Origin: Labrys miyagiensis
Lineage (GTDB): Bacteria; Pseudomonadota; Alphaproteobacteria; Rhizobiales; Labraceae
DNA length: 64,000 nucleotides
Direction: 5' to 3'
Assembly: GCF_030160835.1 (NCBI RefSeq)
Contig: NZ_BSPC01000004.1
Location: forward strand, 1 to 64,000
The notes under the pieces were generated by a model. That model was not told where the DNA came from. It did not search any database and saw nothing but the letters and a program-made list of their open reading frames with translations. The position numbers and the translations under genes are program-made. Within the stretch, counting starts at the first letter, position 1. Every line of letters begins with the position of its first letter. Shown here in pieces: positions 1 to 8,994 of the stretch.

Positions 1-81
1 CACTAGGTTCGTAAAGGCTCTTAAGTGAACCGCATTAGGTCGAAAGACCGGCCTTCTTCATATCCATAACCCACCCGCGCC

Positions 82-546
82 TTACGCTGCCGGCTGGAAC
101 TTCATCTCGCCGTAGGGCCCGCGGAAGGTCAGCGTGTAGCCGTCATAGAACCATTCCTGCGAGGTGCGCATCACGAACAGGAAGACCTGCTCGTTGTGCA
201 TCAGGCGGTCCTCGCATTTGCGCTTGGAGATGGCGACCGGGCCGATGACGAGGCGCTGGTCCTGGCGCGGCAGGATGGTGGCCGACCAGTTGTTGCAGGC
301 CGAAAAGCCGATGCCGCGGTTCATGTCCGAGATCAGGATCGTCGGCCGGTCGTCCTTGAAGGTCTGGTCCTTGTAGGAGATTGCCGCGAAAGTCCGATTC
401 AGCGGGAAAGGCAGCGATGTCTTGTTGTCCAGGGGCTTGGGCAGCGTCGGCGGCACATTGTTCGGCGGTACGGAACCGAACATCGAGCAACCCGCCAGGG
501 TGAAGGCCGACAGGGCGGCAAGAGCAAGGGGACGCAGAACGCGCAT
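82..546 (-). CDS. META/HslJ-type lipoprotein
   Basis: A 154-aa secreted protein. The N-terminus has a short positive stretch, a hydrophobic segment and the lipobox LAGC, so it should be a lipid-anchored envelope protein. The C-terminal ~100 residues carry the META/HslJ pattern: a FSACNNWSA block, then the GPVAISKRKC block, ending in a beta-rich tail. I place the start at the internal ATG (546) rather than 18 codons upstream, because GGAGG lies just before it and the signal peptide begins there. The family is loosely linked to envelope stress; its molecular role is not known. The gene sits where infA would normally follow the phosphatase gene in this gene string. Confidence 0.75.
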   Translation of the reverse strand: MRVLRPLALAALSAFTLAGCSMFGSVPPNNVPPTLPKPLDNKTSLPFPLNRTFAAISYKDQTFKDDRPTILISDMNRGIGFSACNNWSATILPRQDQRLVIGPVAISKRKCEDRLMHNEQVFLFVMRTSQEWFYDGYTLTFRGPYGEMKFQPAA

Positions 547-692
547 CAAAACCTCCGGTTCATCGCGGCGCACGATAGTGGGGGAGCGAGAAAATCGCAA
601 CGCGGCTTATACAGTTTAGCTGTGTTTAAAAGAATGACGTTCTGGCGGTATGGTTTTTCTATGTCCGGGGGAACAGCGGCGGCCCCTTGTCC

Positions 693-1130
693 TCAGCCCA
701 ATCGTGCGGTGATGCGGTCGATCAGGCCTTCGCGCAGGGCACGATAGGCATCGAGCTTCTGGTCGCGGTTGCCACTGGTCAGGCTCGGATCGGCCGTCGG
801 CCAATATTCGACATCGGCGGCCAGGGTGCGCGTGAGGTCGAGCGCCTTGTGGTGCGCCTCCGGCGCCAGCGTGATGATGAGGTCGAAGTTGAGCCCCTCC
901 AATTCGTCCAGCTCCTCGAAGCTGTGCGGGCGGTGTTTGCCGAGGGAAATGCCGATCTCGTCCAGCACGATCGGCACGAAGGGGTCGGGCTCCCCCGGGC
1001 GCACGCCCGCCGAACCGAAGAAGATCGAGCGGCCGAAATAATAGCGCCCGATCGCCTCGGCCATGGGCGAGCGGATGACGTTGTGCCCGCAGGCGAACAG
1101 GACCGACTGTGGACGGCGGCCCCCCATCAC
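693..1130 (-). CDS. Low-molecular-weight phosphatase family protein
   Basis: A 145-aa protein of the LMW protein-tyrosine-phosphatase/arsenate-reductase fold. The N-terminal P-loop is visible as CGHNVIRS, i.e. C-x5-R with the family's Asn and Ser positions kept. A Pro-Thr-Ala-Asp-Pro segment near residue 117 matches the usual late DP acid motif. Start may be GTG 1130 or the adjacent ATG 1127; AAAGG lies upstream. It begins 3 nt after the UPF0262 stop, so the two are probably co-transcribed. This pairing is standard downstream of hisD in Hyphomicrobiales. Substrate unknown. Confidence 0.85.
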   Translation of the reverse strand: MMGGRRPQSVLFACGHNVIRSPMAEAIGRYYFGRSIFFGSAGVRPGEPDPFVPIVLDEIGISLGKHRPHSFEELDELEGLNFDLIITLAPEAHHKALDLTRTLAADVEYWPTADPSLTSGNRDQKLDAYRALREGLIDRITARLG

Positions 1131-1133
1131 GTC

Positions 1134-1616
1134 TCAGCCTTTCCAGTACAACGCGCTGATCAGGGTGAAGAGCCGCCGCGCCGTGGCGAGATCGAGCGCG
1201 ATCTTGCCGGCGAGGCGCTCGCGCAGCAGTTCGGACGCCTCGTTGTGCAGGCCGCGCCGGGCCATGTCGATGGTCTCGATCTGCGAGGGCGTGGCCATGC
1301 GGATGGCGGTGTAATAGCTGTCGCAGATCGCGAAGTAATCGCGCACCACGCGGCGCAGCGGCGTCAGCGAGAGCACATGCGCCACCACGGGCTCACTGTT
1401 GACATTGCGGATGTCGAGGACGAGACGGCCATCCTGAAGCGAGATGTGCAGGCCGTAAGGTCCGGTATCGTACCCCACGGGCGCGAAGACATTCTCCTCG
1501 ATCAGGTCATAGGCGGCCACGCGCCGCTCATGCTCCTGGTCGGGGCTGCCGCGACCGATGCTGCGCTCATCGAGATGAACGGCGATCAGCCGGCAATCGG
1601 GGCCGAATTCTTCCAA
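1134..1616 (-). CDS. UPF0262 family protein
   Basis: A conserved alphaproteobacterial protein of unknown function, recognised by RLIAVHLDE near the start, [16 protein letters not shown], and the C-terminal [13 protein letters not shown] choose a TTG start at 1616 because AGAGGA lies 6 nt upstream and the product is then about 160 aa, the usual family length. The open frame continues upstream to an ATG at 1700, but that extension translates a palindromic repeat (family A) and is unlikely to be made. It lies between hisD and the phosphatase gene on the same strand. Confidence 0.8.
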   Translation of the reverse strand: MEEFGPDCRLIAVHLDERSIGRGSPDQEHERRVAAYDLIEENVFAPVGYDTGPYGLHISLQDGRLVLDIRNVNSEPVVAHVLSLTPLRRVVRDYFAICDSYYTAIRMATPSQIETIDMARRGLHNEASELLRERLAGKIALDLATARRLFTLISALYWKG

Positions 1617-1654
1617 GCCTGGTCCTCTACAACTATCTTGGCCTTGGCGCGCCG

Positions 1655-1761
1655 CGTCATTCCGGCTGGAGCGAAGCGAAACGCCGGAATCCATGAACAC
1701 AGTCCTCTCAGGATAGTGTTCATGGATTCCGGGTTCTCCCTTCGGGAGCCCCGGAATGACG
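1655..1761. repeat. Family A palindromic repeat, copy 1
   Basis: An imperfect inverted repeat about 107 bp long. It begins CGTCATTCCGGCTGGAGCGA, contains two facing copies of the ATGAACAC / GTGTTCAT core, and ends CCGGAATGACG. Related copies lie at 16804-16955, 35584-35688 and, more diverged, 52213-52317. It fills the hisD-UPF0262 gap. Confidence 0.85.
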
Positions 1762-1770
1762 TCGCTCCGC

Positions 1771-3069
1771 TCATAGCACGCGATTGCTGCGGATCGAAAC
1801 CGAGCGCGCGTGGGCGGCGAGCCCCTCCGCCTCGCCCAGGGTGATTGCCGGCGGGCCGAGGGCCGCGAGCTGTTCCGGCCCGCATTTGAGGATGGAGGTG
1901 CGCTTCATGAAATCGAGCACGCCGAGGCCGGATGAGAACTTGGCCGAGCGGGCCGTCGGCAGCACATGGTTCGAGCCGCCGACATAATCGCCGATCGCCT
2001 CCGGCGTATGGCCGCCGAGGAAGATGGCGCCGGCATTGCGGATGCGTGCGGCGAGCCCCTCGGCATCAACAGTGATGATCTCCAGATGCTCCGCCGCCAG
2101 CCGGTCGGCCAGGGCCGGTGCCTCGTCGAGGGAGCCGAGCGTGATCACCGCGCCGAAATCGCGCCAGCTCGCGCCGGCGATATTGGCGCGCGGCAGGGTC
2201 TCGAGCTGCGCCGCCACCTCGCGCTCCACCGCATCCGCCAGCGCGGGGCTGTCGGTGATCAGGATGGATTGCGAGGCGGTGTCGTGCTCGGCCTGCGCCA
2301 GCAGGTCCGCTGCGATCCAGGCCGGATTGGCGCTATCATCGGCGATGACGAGCACCTCGGAGGGGCCGGCGATCATGTCGATGCCGACATGGCCGAAGAC
2401 ACGGCGCTTGGCTGCGGCAACATAGGCATTGCCCGGGCCGGTGATCTTGGCGACGGGGGCGATCGTCCTGGTGCCATAGGCGAGGGCGGCGATCGCTTGC
2501 GCGCCGCCGATGCGGTAGATCTCGTCGGCGCCGGCAAGCTTGGCCGCCGCCAGGACCAGCGGGTTGAGCAGGCCGCCGGGGCTCGGCACCACCATCACCA
2601 CGCGCGGGCAGCCCGCCACCTTGGCTGGGATGGCGTTCATCAGCACCGAGGAGGGATAGGCGGCCGTGCCGCCGGGCACATAGAGGCCGACGGCCTCGAT
2701 GGCCGTCCAGCGCCAGCCAAGCTCGACGCCAAGTGCATCGGTGAAAGATAGATCTGCGGGCTTCTGCCGTTCGTGGAAGGCGCGGATGCGCTCGGCCGCC
2801 AGTTCCAGTGCCTTCAGCGCCCTCGGCTCGCATTCGGCGCGGGCGGCATCGATTTCCGCCTGCGTCACGCGCAGGGTGCCGGGCGCCAGGTCGAGATGGT
2901 CGAAGCGGCTGGTATAGTCGATCACCGCCTCGTCGCCACGGGCGACGACATCCGCGATGATGCCGCGCACGGAGGCATCGACATCCTCGGAGATCTCGCG
3001 CTTGGCGGCGAGCAACGCCGCAAACGCCGCGGCGAAATCGGCCTTTGAACTATCGAGCCGAACCGGCAT
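1771..3069 (-). CDS. hisD: Histidinol dehydrogenase
   Basis: Catalyses the last two oxidations of histidine biosynthesis, L-histidinol to L-histidine via the aldehyde, with NAD and Zn. The 432-aa product carries the [16 protein letters not shown] signature, [10 protein letters not shown] with the metal-ligand Gln and His, and AEHLEI with the catalytic Glu-His pair. The start at 3069 is preceded by AGAGGA; nine upstream codons are excluded. Length is normal for HisD. It is followed by UPF0262 and the phosphatase gene and preceded by DUF2948, the usual Hyphomicrobiales order. Confidence 0.97.
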   Translation of the reverse strand: MPVRLDSSKADFAAAFAALLAAKREISEDVDASVRGIIADVVARGDEAVIDYTSRFDHLDLAPGTLRVTQAEIDAARAECEPRALKALELAAERIRAFHERQKPADLSFTDALGVELGWRWTAIEAVGLYVPGGTAAYPSSVLMNAIPAKVAGCPRVVMVVPSPGGLLNPLVLAAAKLAGADEIYRIGGAQAIAALAYGTRTIAPVAKITGPGNAYVAAAKRRVFGHVGIDMIAGPSEVLVIADDSANPAWIAADLLAQAEHDTASQSILITDSPALADAVEREVAAQLETLPRANIAGASWRDFGAVITLGSLDEAPALADRLAAEHLEIITVDAEGLAARIRNAGAIFLGGHTPEAIGDYVGGSNHVLPTARSAKFSSGLGVLDFMKRTSILKCGPEQLAALGPPAITLGEAEGLAAHARSVSIRSNRVL

Positions 3070-3372
3070 GGCAATCCTCTGGAAGATGAAGGGCAAGATG
3101 GAGGCGAGGCGCGAGCCTGCCGCCGCACCCTATGAAGAATTTTCGGGCGGAAGTCACCCCGCCTTGTCTCGATGAAAGGGCTGCCTTTTCCGGGTGCCTT
3201 GCTGGCCGAAGCTGCGGAAACCGGGAGGGGCGATCACCGATCGCCCTCTTCGCATTCTGCAAAATGCATCGTTTCCAAGATTGTCGATCGGTGATCGACA
3301 CTCCCGCTCTGCGTGTCACTGTGCAACGTTAGCGCCTACGGGCAAGATGCCCGTGCACCCGGAGTGCCGTCC

Positions 3373-3804
3373 TCAGGCCCTTACAGGCGGCGGGGAGCCG
3401 CAGGGCCAGGCGGGACCGAGATCGGACATCGCCGCTTCCAGGCACTCGACTTCGAGGCGGATGGCCCCACCGCCTTCGAAGAACAGGGTCACCTGGCCGG
3501 CCGGATCGTCGCTCGCCTGGAAGGAGATCGACAGCAGCACTTCGGACTTCTCGCAATTCTGCTCGAAATGCGAACGCTTGACGCCGAGCACGCGTTCGAA
3601 ATGCAGGCCCGAACGCCGGCGCGTGCGCTCTCCGCTCTGCGCGCCGCACCAGTCATAGCGATCGACCACCAGCGCGAAACGCTTCTCGCGCGGCAGGAAA
3701 GCCATGTCGACAGGCTTGACGGCCGCATCCTGCAGATGCGTCGAGATGACCTCCAGGTCTTCGCCGTCGAAGGCAAGCAGCTTGAGGGGCTCAGGTGACA
3801 ACAT
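3373..3804 (-). CDS. DUF2948 family protein
   Basis: A 143-aa cytoplasmic protein of the alphaproteobacterial DUF2948 family, recognised by LKLLAFDGEDLEVISTHLQD, DMAFLPREKRFALVVDRYDW and the late DDPAGQVTLFFEGGGAIRLE. Function unknown. In relatives it lies between murA and hisD; here it is upstream of hisD but murA is about 27 kb away. Start at ATG 3804 is chosen because family similarity begins there and the upstream extension translates repeat sequence; no strong ribosome site is seen. Confidence 0.85.
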   Translation of the reverse strand: MLSPEPLKLLAFDGEDLEVISTHLQDAAVKPVDMAFLPREKRFALVVDRYDWCGAQSGERTRRRSGLHFERVLGVKRSHFEQNCEKSEVLLSISFQASDDPAGQVTLFFEGGGAIRLEVECLEAAMSDLGPAWPCGSPPPVRA

Positions 3805-3845
3805 GATCTGGATGTAATGTTTGGTCGTTCGTGGGGCAAGGGGTG

Positions 3846-3946
3846 ACCTTCCGGGTGCACGGGCATCTCGCCCGTTCTTGAACCTGAGCGTTTGAGGGGA
3901 GAGAAGAACGAGCAAGATGCTCGTGCATCCGGACCCACGCCACGGG
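3846..3946. repeat. Family B palindromic repeat (diverged)
   Basis: An inverted-repeat segment with the family B core: a GGGTGCACGGGCATC-type left arm and an AGATGCTCGTGCATCC right arm. It lies between the divergent DUF2948 and ThDP-enzyme genes, so it occupies their shared promoter region. A half copy (GCAAGATGCCCGTGCACCC) lies at about 3341-3361. Confidence 0.6.
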
Positions 3947-4000
3947 GTTGCCTTGCCTTCCAGACGGCGTATGAGAAGGGCAGTCCTTTCGAGAGTATCC

Positions 4001-5674
4001 ATGACCCAGTTTCCTTCCCGCAATGGTGGCCGCCTGATCGTCGATGCGCTGGTGGCTCAGGGTGTCGAGCATGTGTTCTGCGTGCCGGGCGAATCCTATC
4101 TTGCCGTGCTCGACGCGCTGCATGATGCGCCTATCAATGTCACGGTCTGCCGGCAGGAAGGCGGGGCGGCGATGATGGCGGAGGCCGCGGGCAAGCTTAC
4201 CGGAAGGCCGGGCATCTGCATGGTCACGCGCGGGCCGGGCGCCACCAATGCCTCGCATGGCGTCCATATCGCCATGCAGGATTCGACCCCGATGATCCTG
4301 TTCATCGGCCAGATCGAGACCGGCATGCGCGAGCGCGAGGCCTTCCAGGAGGTCGATTACAAGGCCTTCTTCGGCTCGATGGCGAAATGGGTGGTGGAGA
4401 TCGACAAGGCCGAGCGCATCCCCGAACTCGTCACCCGTGCCTTCCGCGTCGCCATGCAGGGGCGCCCCGGCCCGGTGGTGATCGCGCTGCCGGAGGACAT
4501 GCTGGTGGACATGGCCGAGATCGCTGACGCCGCCTATGTCGAGCCCGCGCAGACCTGGCCCGGCAATGCCGACATGATGCGACTGCAAAGCCTGCTCTGG
4601 GCGGCGAAGAAGCCTTTCGTCATCGCGGGCGGCTCGGGCTGGTCGCCGAAGGCAATGGCGAGCCTGGTACGCTTTGCCGAACGCTTCGACCTGTCGGTTG
4701 GCACCTCCTTCCGCCGCCAGATGCTGTTCCCCGCCGATCATCGCAACTATGCCGGCGATGTCGGCATCGGCCCCAATCCCAAGCTCGCGCAGCGTGTGAA
4801 AGAGGCCGATCTCCTCATCCTCGCCGGTGGGCGCCTCTCGGAGATGCCGTCCTCTTCCTACACGCTGGTGGATATTCCCACCCCGAAACAGCAGCTCGTG
4901 CATATCCATGCCGGCGCCGAGGAGCTCGGGCGCGTGTACCAGCCGACGCTCGCCATCCACGCCTCTGCCCAGGCCTTCGCCTCGGCTCTGGAAGGATTGC
5001 AGCCGCCCAACAGCCTGCCCTGGTCAGGTGAAACGCGGCAGGCCAACCAGGATTTCCATGCCTGGACCGACGAGCCCAAGCCCATTCCCGGCAGTTTCCA
5101 ATATGGCGAGGCGCTTCTCTGGTTGCGCGACCGCCTGCCCGAAGATGCCATCATCTGCAACGGCGCCGGCAACTACGCCGTCTGGGTGCAGCGCTATCTG
5201 CGCTTCCGCCGCTTCGGTACGCAGCTTGCGCCGACCTCCGGTTCGATGGGCTATGGCGTGCCCGCCGCCGTGGCCGCCAAGGCGCTCCATCGCGACAGGA
5301 CGGTGGTGTGCTTCGCTGGCGACGGCTGCTTCCTGATGAACGGCCAGGAATTCGCCACCGCCGTGCAGTATGAACTGCCCATCATCGTCGTCGTCGTCGA
5401 TAATGGCATCTACGGCACCATCCGCATGCATCAGGAACGCGAATATCCTGGCCGTGTCTCGGCGACGACGCTGAAGAACCCGGATTTCGCCGCCTATGCC
5501 CGGGCCTTCGGCGGCCATGGCGAGACGGTTGTGACGGCAGAGGAGTTCGGCCCGGCCTATGAGCGGGCGCTGGCGTCCGGAAAGCCGGCCATCCTGCATT
5601 GCCGGCTCGACCCCGAAGCGATCACGCCGACGACGACAATCGCGAAGATCCGCGAACAGGCATTGGCGAGATGA
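4001..5674 (+). CDS. Thiamine-diphosphate enzyme, acetolactate-synthase-like
   Basis: A 557-aa ThDP-dependent enzyme of the acetohydroxyacid synthase/benzoylformate decarboxylase superfamily. The N-terminal Pyr domain has the catalytic Glu in VPGESYLAVLDAL; a central Rossmann domain follows. The PP domain has the GDG motif (FAGDGCFLMNGQEFATA) closed by VVDNGIYGT, where the second element is DN instead of the common NN. A true IlvB would usually have an adjacent small subunit (IlvH); none is here, so biosynthetic acetolactate synthase is unlikely. Start ATG 4001 follows a weak GAGAG. The substrate cannot be read from sequence. Confidence 0.85.
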   Translation: MTQFPSRNGGRLIVDALVAQGVEHVFCVPGESYLAVLDALHDAPINVTVCRQEGGAAMMAEAAGKLTGRPGICMVTRGPGATNASHGVHIAMQDSTPMILFIGQIETGMREREAFQEVDYKAFFGSMAKWVVEIDKAERIPELVTRAFRVAMQGRPGPVVIALPEDMLVDMAEIADAAYVEPAQTWPGNADMMRLQSLLWAAKKPFVIAGGSGWSPKAMASLVRFAERFDLSVGTSFRRQMLFPADHRNYAGDVGIGPNPKLAQRVKEADLLILAGGRLSEMPSSSYTLVDIPTPKQQLVHIHAGAEELGRVYQPTLAIHASAQAFASALEGLQPPNSLPWSGETRQANQDFHAWTDEPKPIPGSFQYGEALLWLRDRLPEDAIICNGAGNYAVWVQRYLRFRRFGTQLAPTSGSMGYGVPAAVAAKALHRDRTVVCFAGDGCFLMNGQEFATAVQYELPIIVVVVDNGIYGTIRMHQEREYPGRVSATTLKNPDFAAYARAFGGHGETVVTAEEFGPAYERALASGKPAILHCRLDPEAITPTTTIAKIREQALAR

Positions 5675-5678
5675 CCTG

Positions 5679-5782
5679 GGAGCGCGGACATCACAGCGAC
5701 ATGCCTGCATGTCGCGATGTCCGCTCTTGGAAACGGGGCGATTGGGTAAAGGGGGCGGACTGGAAGTCCGCGCTCCCAGTAG
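5679..5782. repeat. Family B palindromic repeat overlapping the cytochrome c start
   Basis: Begins TGGGAGCGCGGACATC, contains CATGCC/GCATG palindromic arms and GATGTCCGCTCTTGGAAAC, and ends GGACTGGAAGTCCGCGCTCC-CAG. It shares the GGGAGCGCGGAC / GTCCGCGCTCCC ends with the copies at 28617-28772 and 30884-31021. The reading frame of the cytochrome c runs through it into the signal peptide. Confidence 0.7.
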
Positions 5783-6141
5783 CCCTCCTCCTCCTCGCCA
5801 CCCCCGCTCTCGCCGCCGATCCCGCCAACGGCAAGGCCAATTTCACCAAATGTGGCTTCTGTCACCGCATCGGCGAGGGCGCCAAGAATGTCGTCGGCCC
5901 CGAGCTCAACGGCGTTGTAGGCCGCCCTGCCGGTTCCGTGGTCGGCTATGCCTATTCGCAGGCCATGAAGACCTCCGGCAAGACCTGGGACGAAGCCTCG
6001 TTGAGGGCCTATCTCGCCGCACCCTCCGCCTTCATCCCCGGCACCCGGATGACGTTTGCTGGTTTGGGCGATCCGGCCGTGATCGACGACGTCATCGCCT
6101 ATCTGAAAACCTTCAAGCCGGATGGATCGCCGGCGCCATGA
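5701..6141 (+). CDS. Class I cytochrome c
   Basis: A periplasmic cytochrome c with one CGFCH haem site, the downstream GPELNGVVGR segment and the distal Met in GTRMTF, as in cytochrome c2/c552 types. The hydrophobic segment ALPVALLLLATPALA followed by ADPANG is a signal peptide. The start is uncertain: ATG 5701 is the nearest ATG that includes the signal peptide, but it and the following ~25 codons lie inside a family B repeat (5679-5782). Haem attachment takes place in the periplasm. The gene overlaps the next one by 4 nt (ATGA). Confidence 0.85.
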   Translation: MPACRDVRSWKRGDWVKGADWKSALPVALLLLATPALAADPANGKANFTKCGFCHRIGEGAKNVVGPELNGVVGRPAGSVVGYAYSQAMKTSGKTWDEASLRAYLAAPSAFIPGTRMTFAGLGDPAVIDDVIAYLKTFKPDGSPAP

Positions 6142-6725
6142 GCGAGCCCCTGCAGAACCGCGTCACGCCCTTCGGCGAGATCGTCGCGCTCAGCGCCCGC
6201 GGCACCATGATGGGCAACCGCGGCGGCCGGCTGCATGACGATCACAAGCGCCTGCGCCGGCGGCGCTGGGCCTCGAAGGCCTGGATCTGCTGCGAGCTCC
6301 ACTTCAAGGGCTGGCACCGCGAAGTGATGGCGCCACGCAATACCTATACCGAGCTCTTCTTCCTCGACGAGGTCACGGCGCTGGCGGCCGGCCACCGCCC
6401 CTGTTTCGAATGCCGGAGGGCGGACGCCAAGGCCTTCGCGGCGGCGTTTCCAGAGAAGGACGCCCTCGCCGGCCGCATGGACGAGATCCTCCATGCCGAA
6501 CGCCTGGCCGAGCATCGCATTGAGACGGCTGCGGACCTGCCTGATGGGGCGGTGTGGGCGGATGACCGGGAAGCCTTCACGCGCCGAGAGGGCGGGGTGT
6601 TGCGCTGGTCGCCGGAAGGCTGGCGCGAGGTGGCGGATTGGCAGGACAAGCCGGTGCGGCTGTTGACGCCGCCGGCAGTCGTGACGGCGCTGCGCAATGG
6701 GTTCGAGCCGAGATGGCACCGGTAG
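6138..6725 (+). CDS. Conserved hypothetical protein with HxPCxxC motif
   Basis: A 195-aa soluble protein starting inside the stop region of the cytochrome c gene (ATGA), so translation is probably coupled. The clearest motif is FLDEVTALAAGHRPCFECRR near residue 80; the His and two Cys resemble a small metal site such as that of Ada-type domains, but the rest does not match a repair enzyme I recognise. N-terminal region is rich in Arg and Trp. No signal peptide or membrane segment. Function not known. Confidence 0.7.
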   Translation: MSEPLQNRVTPFGEIVALSARGTMMGNRGGRLHDDHKRLRRRRWASKAWICCELHFKGWHREVMAPRNTYTELFFLDEVTALAAGHRPCFECRRADAKAFAAAFPEKDALAGRMDEILHAERLAEHRIETAADLPDGAVWADDREAFTRREGGVLRWSPEGWREVADWQDKPVRLLTPPAVVTALRNGFEPRWHR

Positions 6726-6737
6726 CACAGCCGCCCT

Positions 6738-6801
6738 GGGACCGCAGGCTGTCGTCACAACCATCAAGATGGTTGTGACTGAGATGCCTGCGATCCCAAG
6801 G
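6738..6801. repeat. Nested hairpin between convergent genes
   Basis: Outer arms GGGACCGCAGGC and GCCTGCGATCCC belong to repeat family B. Inside them is a perfect 12-bp-arm hairpin at 6754-6779, GTCACAACCATC / GATGGTTGTGAC with a 2-nt loop. It lies between the convergent hypothetical and crp/fnr genes and could stop transcription, but there is no T-run. Confidence 0.65.
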
Positions 6802-6803
6802 GA

Positions 6804-7490
6804 TCAATCCGCCAGTGCCGCCGAAATCCGCTTGTTGAGCTCCTCGGGATTGACCAGCGCCAGCGCGCCTCTCGTCTTGGCCACCAGCCCCTCCTTCTCC
6901 AGCGCCGACAATTCGCGCGACACCGCTTCGCGGCGGCAGCCGATGCGGGCGGCGAGGTCGTGGTGGAAAGGGGGCGGCGAGAGCACGCGCTGGCCGGAAT
7001 GGCCGGCTCGGGGCTGGGAGAGGCGGATCAACTCGGCATAGAGCCGGTGCTTGGTCTGCAAGAAGGAATGCTCGGCGAGCTTGGTGTTGAGCGCGCGCAC
7101 GCGGCTCGCCAGCAGGGTGAGGATCTGCCTGCACACCGAGGCGTTGGTGGTGATCAGCTCCATGAAGATCGGACCGGAGATGATGCACATCTGCGAGCGG
7201 TTGAGCGCGGTGACATTGGCCGAGCGGCCGACGCCGTCGATGGCTGAAAGCTCCCCGAAGAACTGCCCGCCGCCCAGTTCCGCCAGGATCACCTCCTTGC
7301 CGGTGATGGTGCGGTAGAGCACGCGTACCTTGCCCGACAGCAGGAAGTAGACGTCATTGGAATTGTCGTCATAGTCCACGACCAGTTCGTTCTCTTCGAA
7401 CCTGGCCCAGCGTACCCGCCCGTCATACGCCTTGATCGTTGCCTCGCCCAACGAGTGGAACAATGGAATCTGCGACAGGGTATTCGACAT
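6804..7490 (-). CDS. Crp/Fnr family transcription regulator
   Basis: A 228-aa regulator: an N-terminal cyclic-nucleotide-binding-type beta barrel (FFGELSAIDGVGRSA near residue 80 is the phosphate-binding cassette region, with the Glu and Arg kept), a dimer helix, and a C-terminal winged helix with DLAARIGCRREAVSRELSAL as recognition helix. The cassette resembles cAMP-binding types, so a nucleotide ligand is plausible. There is no N-terminal Cys cluster, so it is not an oxygen-sensing Fnr. GGAGG precedes two adjacent ATGs; the second (7490) has the better spacing. Confidence 0.9.
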   Translation of the reverse strand: MSNTLSQIPLFHSLGEATIKAYDGRVRWARFEENELVVDYDDNSNDVYFLLSGKVRVLYRTITGKEVILAELGGGQFFGELSAIDGVGRSANVTALNRSQMCIISGPIFMELITTNASVCRQILTLLASRVRALNTKLAEHSFLQTKHRLYAELIRLSQPRAGHSGQRVLSPPPFHHDLAARIGCRREAVSRELSALEKEGLVAKTRGALALVNPEELNKRISAALAD

Positions 7491-7706
7491 CATTCCTCCG
7501 GCCGGCGGGCTTTCTTGTGCGCAAGGTGCTTCATGGCGCGTGTCGTGGCAAGACCGCGTTTGCCTGAGCTACACCGAAGGACCGAAGCCCGGCGTGATTC
7601 CGCCGTTTGCGGACGAATTCGGAGCCGCCGGCGCGTGATCCGCCTGTCCCGGTTTGCCTCGCTGCGCCCCGCATCCTATTTTCGCACAAACGATTCGGCT
7701 TATTCC

Positions 7707-7753
7707 ATAGCGTTCCGCGATTTGGCGTCATCGCCAGGAATCGCGAAGACGCG
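7707..7753. repeat. Family F repeat, partial inverted copy
   Basis: Contains ATAGCGTTNCGCGATTT and GAATCGCGAAGACGCG, which match, in inverse orientation, the 3' half of the 95-bp repeat at 14814-14908 and 62371-62465. It lies just upstream of ddl. Confidence 0.55.
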
Positions 7754-7771
7754 CCAAACCAAGGGTACACG

Positions 7772-8974
7772 ATGTCGAAAACGCGCGTCGCGGTGTTGTT
7801 CGGGGGGCGCTCGCCGGAGCATGACGTCTCCATCGTCTCCGGCCTGCAGGCGCTCAACGCGCTCGACAGCACGAAATATGAGGGCTTCCCGGTCTATATC
7901 GCGGGCGACGGCGCCTGGTTCACCGGCGATGCCCTGCGCAACCGCGCCAACTACATCCCCGGCGAGGAGGCCCGCAAGAACCTCGTCCGCGTCGATCTCG
8001 ACCTCTCCGCCAACAAGGGCCAACTGATCCCGCGCAGCAAGGGCGGCTTCTTCGCAAAAAAGCCCGAGCCGATCGGCTTCGACGTGGCGCTGCTCGCCTT
8101 CCACGGCAATATCGGCGAGGACGGCCAGATCCAGGGTGTGTTCGAGACCGCCAACGTGCCCTATACAGGCGCGCGCACCATGGCCTCGACCATCCTGATG
8201 GACAAGGCGATCACCAAGCGCGCCTTCGCCGGCCGCGGCATCGGCATGCTGCCGGATGCGGTGGTCAACCGCCCTGCCACGGGCCTGATCCCCGACAAGG
8301 CAAGCCTGGAGGAGGCGCTACGCAATATCGCCTTCCCGGTGATCGTGAAGCCGGCCCATCTCGGCTCCTCCATCGGTGTCGCCAAGGCCGAGGATATCGA
8401 CACGGTGCGCCAGGTGCTGCCCTCCATCTTCAAGTTCGACACCCAGGCCATCATCGAGCCCTTCGTCGAGAACCTGGTCGAATACAATGTCGCGGTGCGG
8501 CGCGAGAACGGCGCCGTCGTCACCTCGGCCATCGAGCGGCCCAAGCGCCAGAGCGACCTGCTCGACTTCAAGACCAAATATATGTCCGGCGGCTCCAAAA
8601 AGACCGGTGGCGGCAAGCAGCCCGGCGCCTCCAGCCAGGGCATGCTCTCGCTGACGCGCGACATCAACCCGGATATCCCGGCAGGGTTGGAGAATTCCAT
8701 CCGGCAATGGGCGAGCGAGGCTTTCCAGGCGGTCAACGGCACCGGGGCGCCGCGCATCGACTTTCTCTCCAATGAGAAGACCGGCGAGGTCTGGCTCAAT
8801 GAGGTCAATCCCTGCCCGGGCTCCTTCGGCTACTTCCTCTGGGAGGCGGCGGCCAAGCCGGTGCTGTTCACGGCGCTGCTCGACCAACTGATCGAAGAAG
8901 CCAAGGTCTGCCACCGCGCGGCGCAGTTGCCGAGCGACCCGACACCGGTGGATGCGAGATTGTTCAAGCGGTGA
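7772..8974 (+). CDS. ddl: D-alanine--D-alanine ligase, long form
   Basis: ATP-grasp ligase joining two D-Ala for peptidoglycan. N-terminal AVLFGGRSPEHDVSIVSG is the Ddl signature. The ATP-grasp core shows FPVIVKPAHLGSSIGVAKA, and the metal site APRIDFLSNEKTGEVWLNEVN has the Asp, Glu and Asn ligands. At 400 aa it is longer than usual Ddl (about 310-370 aa); extra residues fall around FKTKYMSGGSKKTGGGKQ, in the omega-loop region that shapes the second D-Ala site. It stands alone, outside the mur/fts cluster, so it may be a second ligase with another acceptor. Start 7772 is where family similarity begins. Confidence 0.92.
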   Translation: MSKTRVAVLFGGRSPEHDVSIVSGLQALNALDSTKYEGFPVYIAGDGAWFTGDALRNRANYIPGEEARKNLVRVDLDLSANKGQLIPRSKGGFFAKKPEPIGFDVALLAFHGNIGEDGQIQGVFETANVPYTGARTMASTILMDKAITKRAFAGRGIGMLPDAVVNRPATGLIPDKASLEEALRNIAFPVIVKPAHLGSSIGVAKAEDIDTVRQVLPSIFKFDTQAIIEPFVENLVEYNVAVRRENGAVVTSAIERPKRQSDLLDFKTKYMSGGSKKTGGGKQPGASSQGMLSLTRDINPDIPAGLENSIRQWASEAFQAVNGTGAPRIDFLSNEKTGEVWLNEVNPCPGSFGYFLWEAAAKPVLFTALLDQLIEEAKVCHRAAQLPSDPTPVDARLFKR

Positions 8975-8994
8975 CTGGGAGCGCCGGCTTCTTG

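Noticed and set aside
1617-1700. Upstream ATG start for the UPF0262 gene
   Set aside because: The extension translates repeat family A; the TTG with AGAGGA gives the family's usual length.
4001-5674. ilvB (biosynthetic acetolactate synthase)
   Set aside because: No adjacent regulatory subunit gene and the context is not branched-chain synthesis; kept as ALS-like enzyme.
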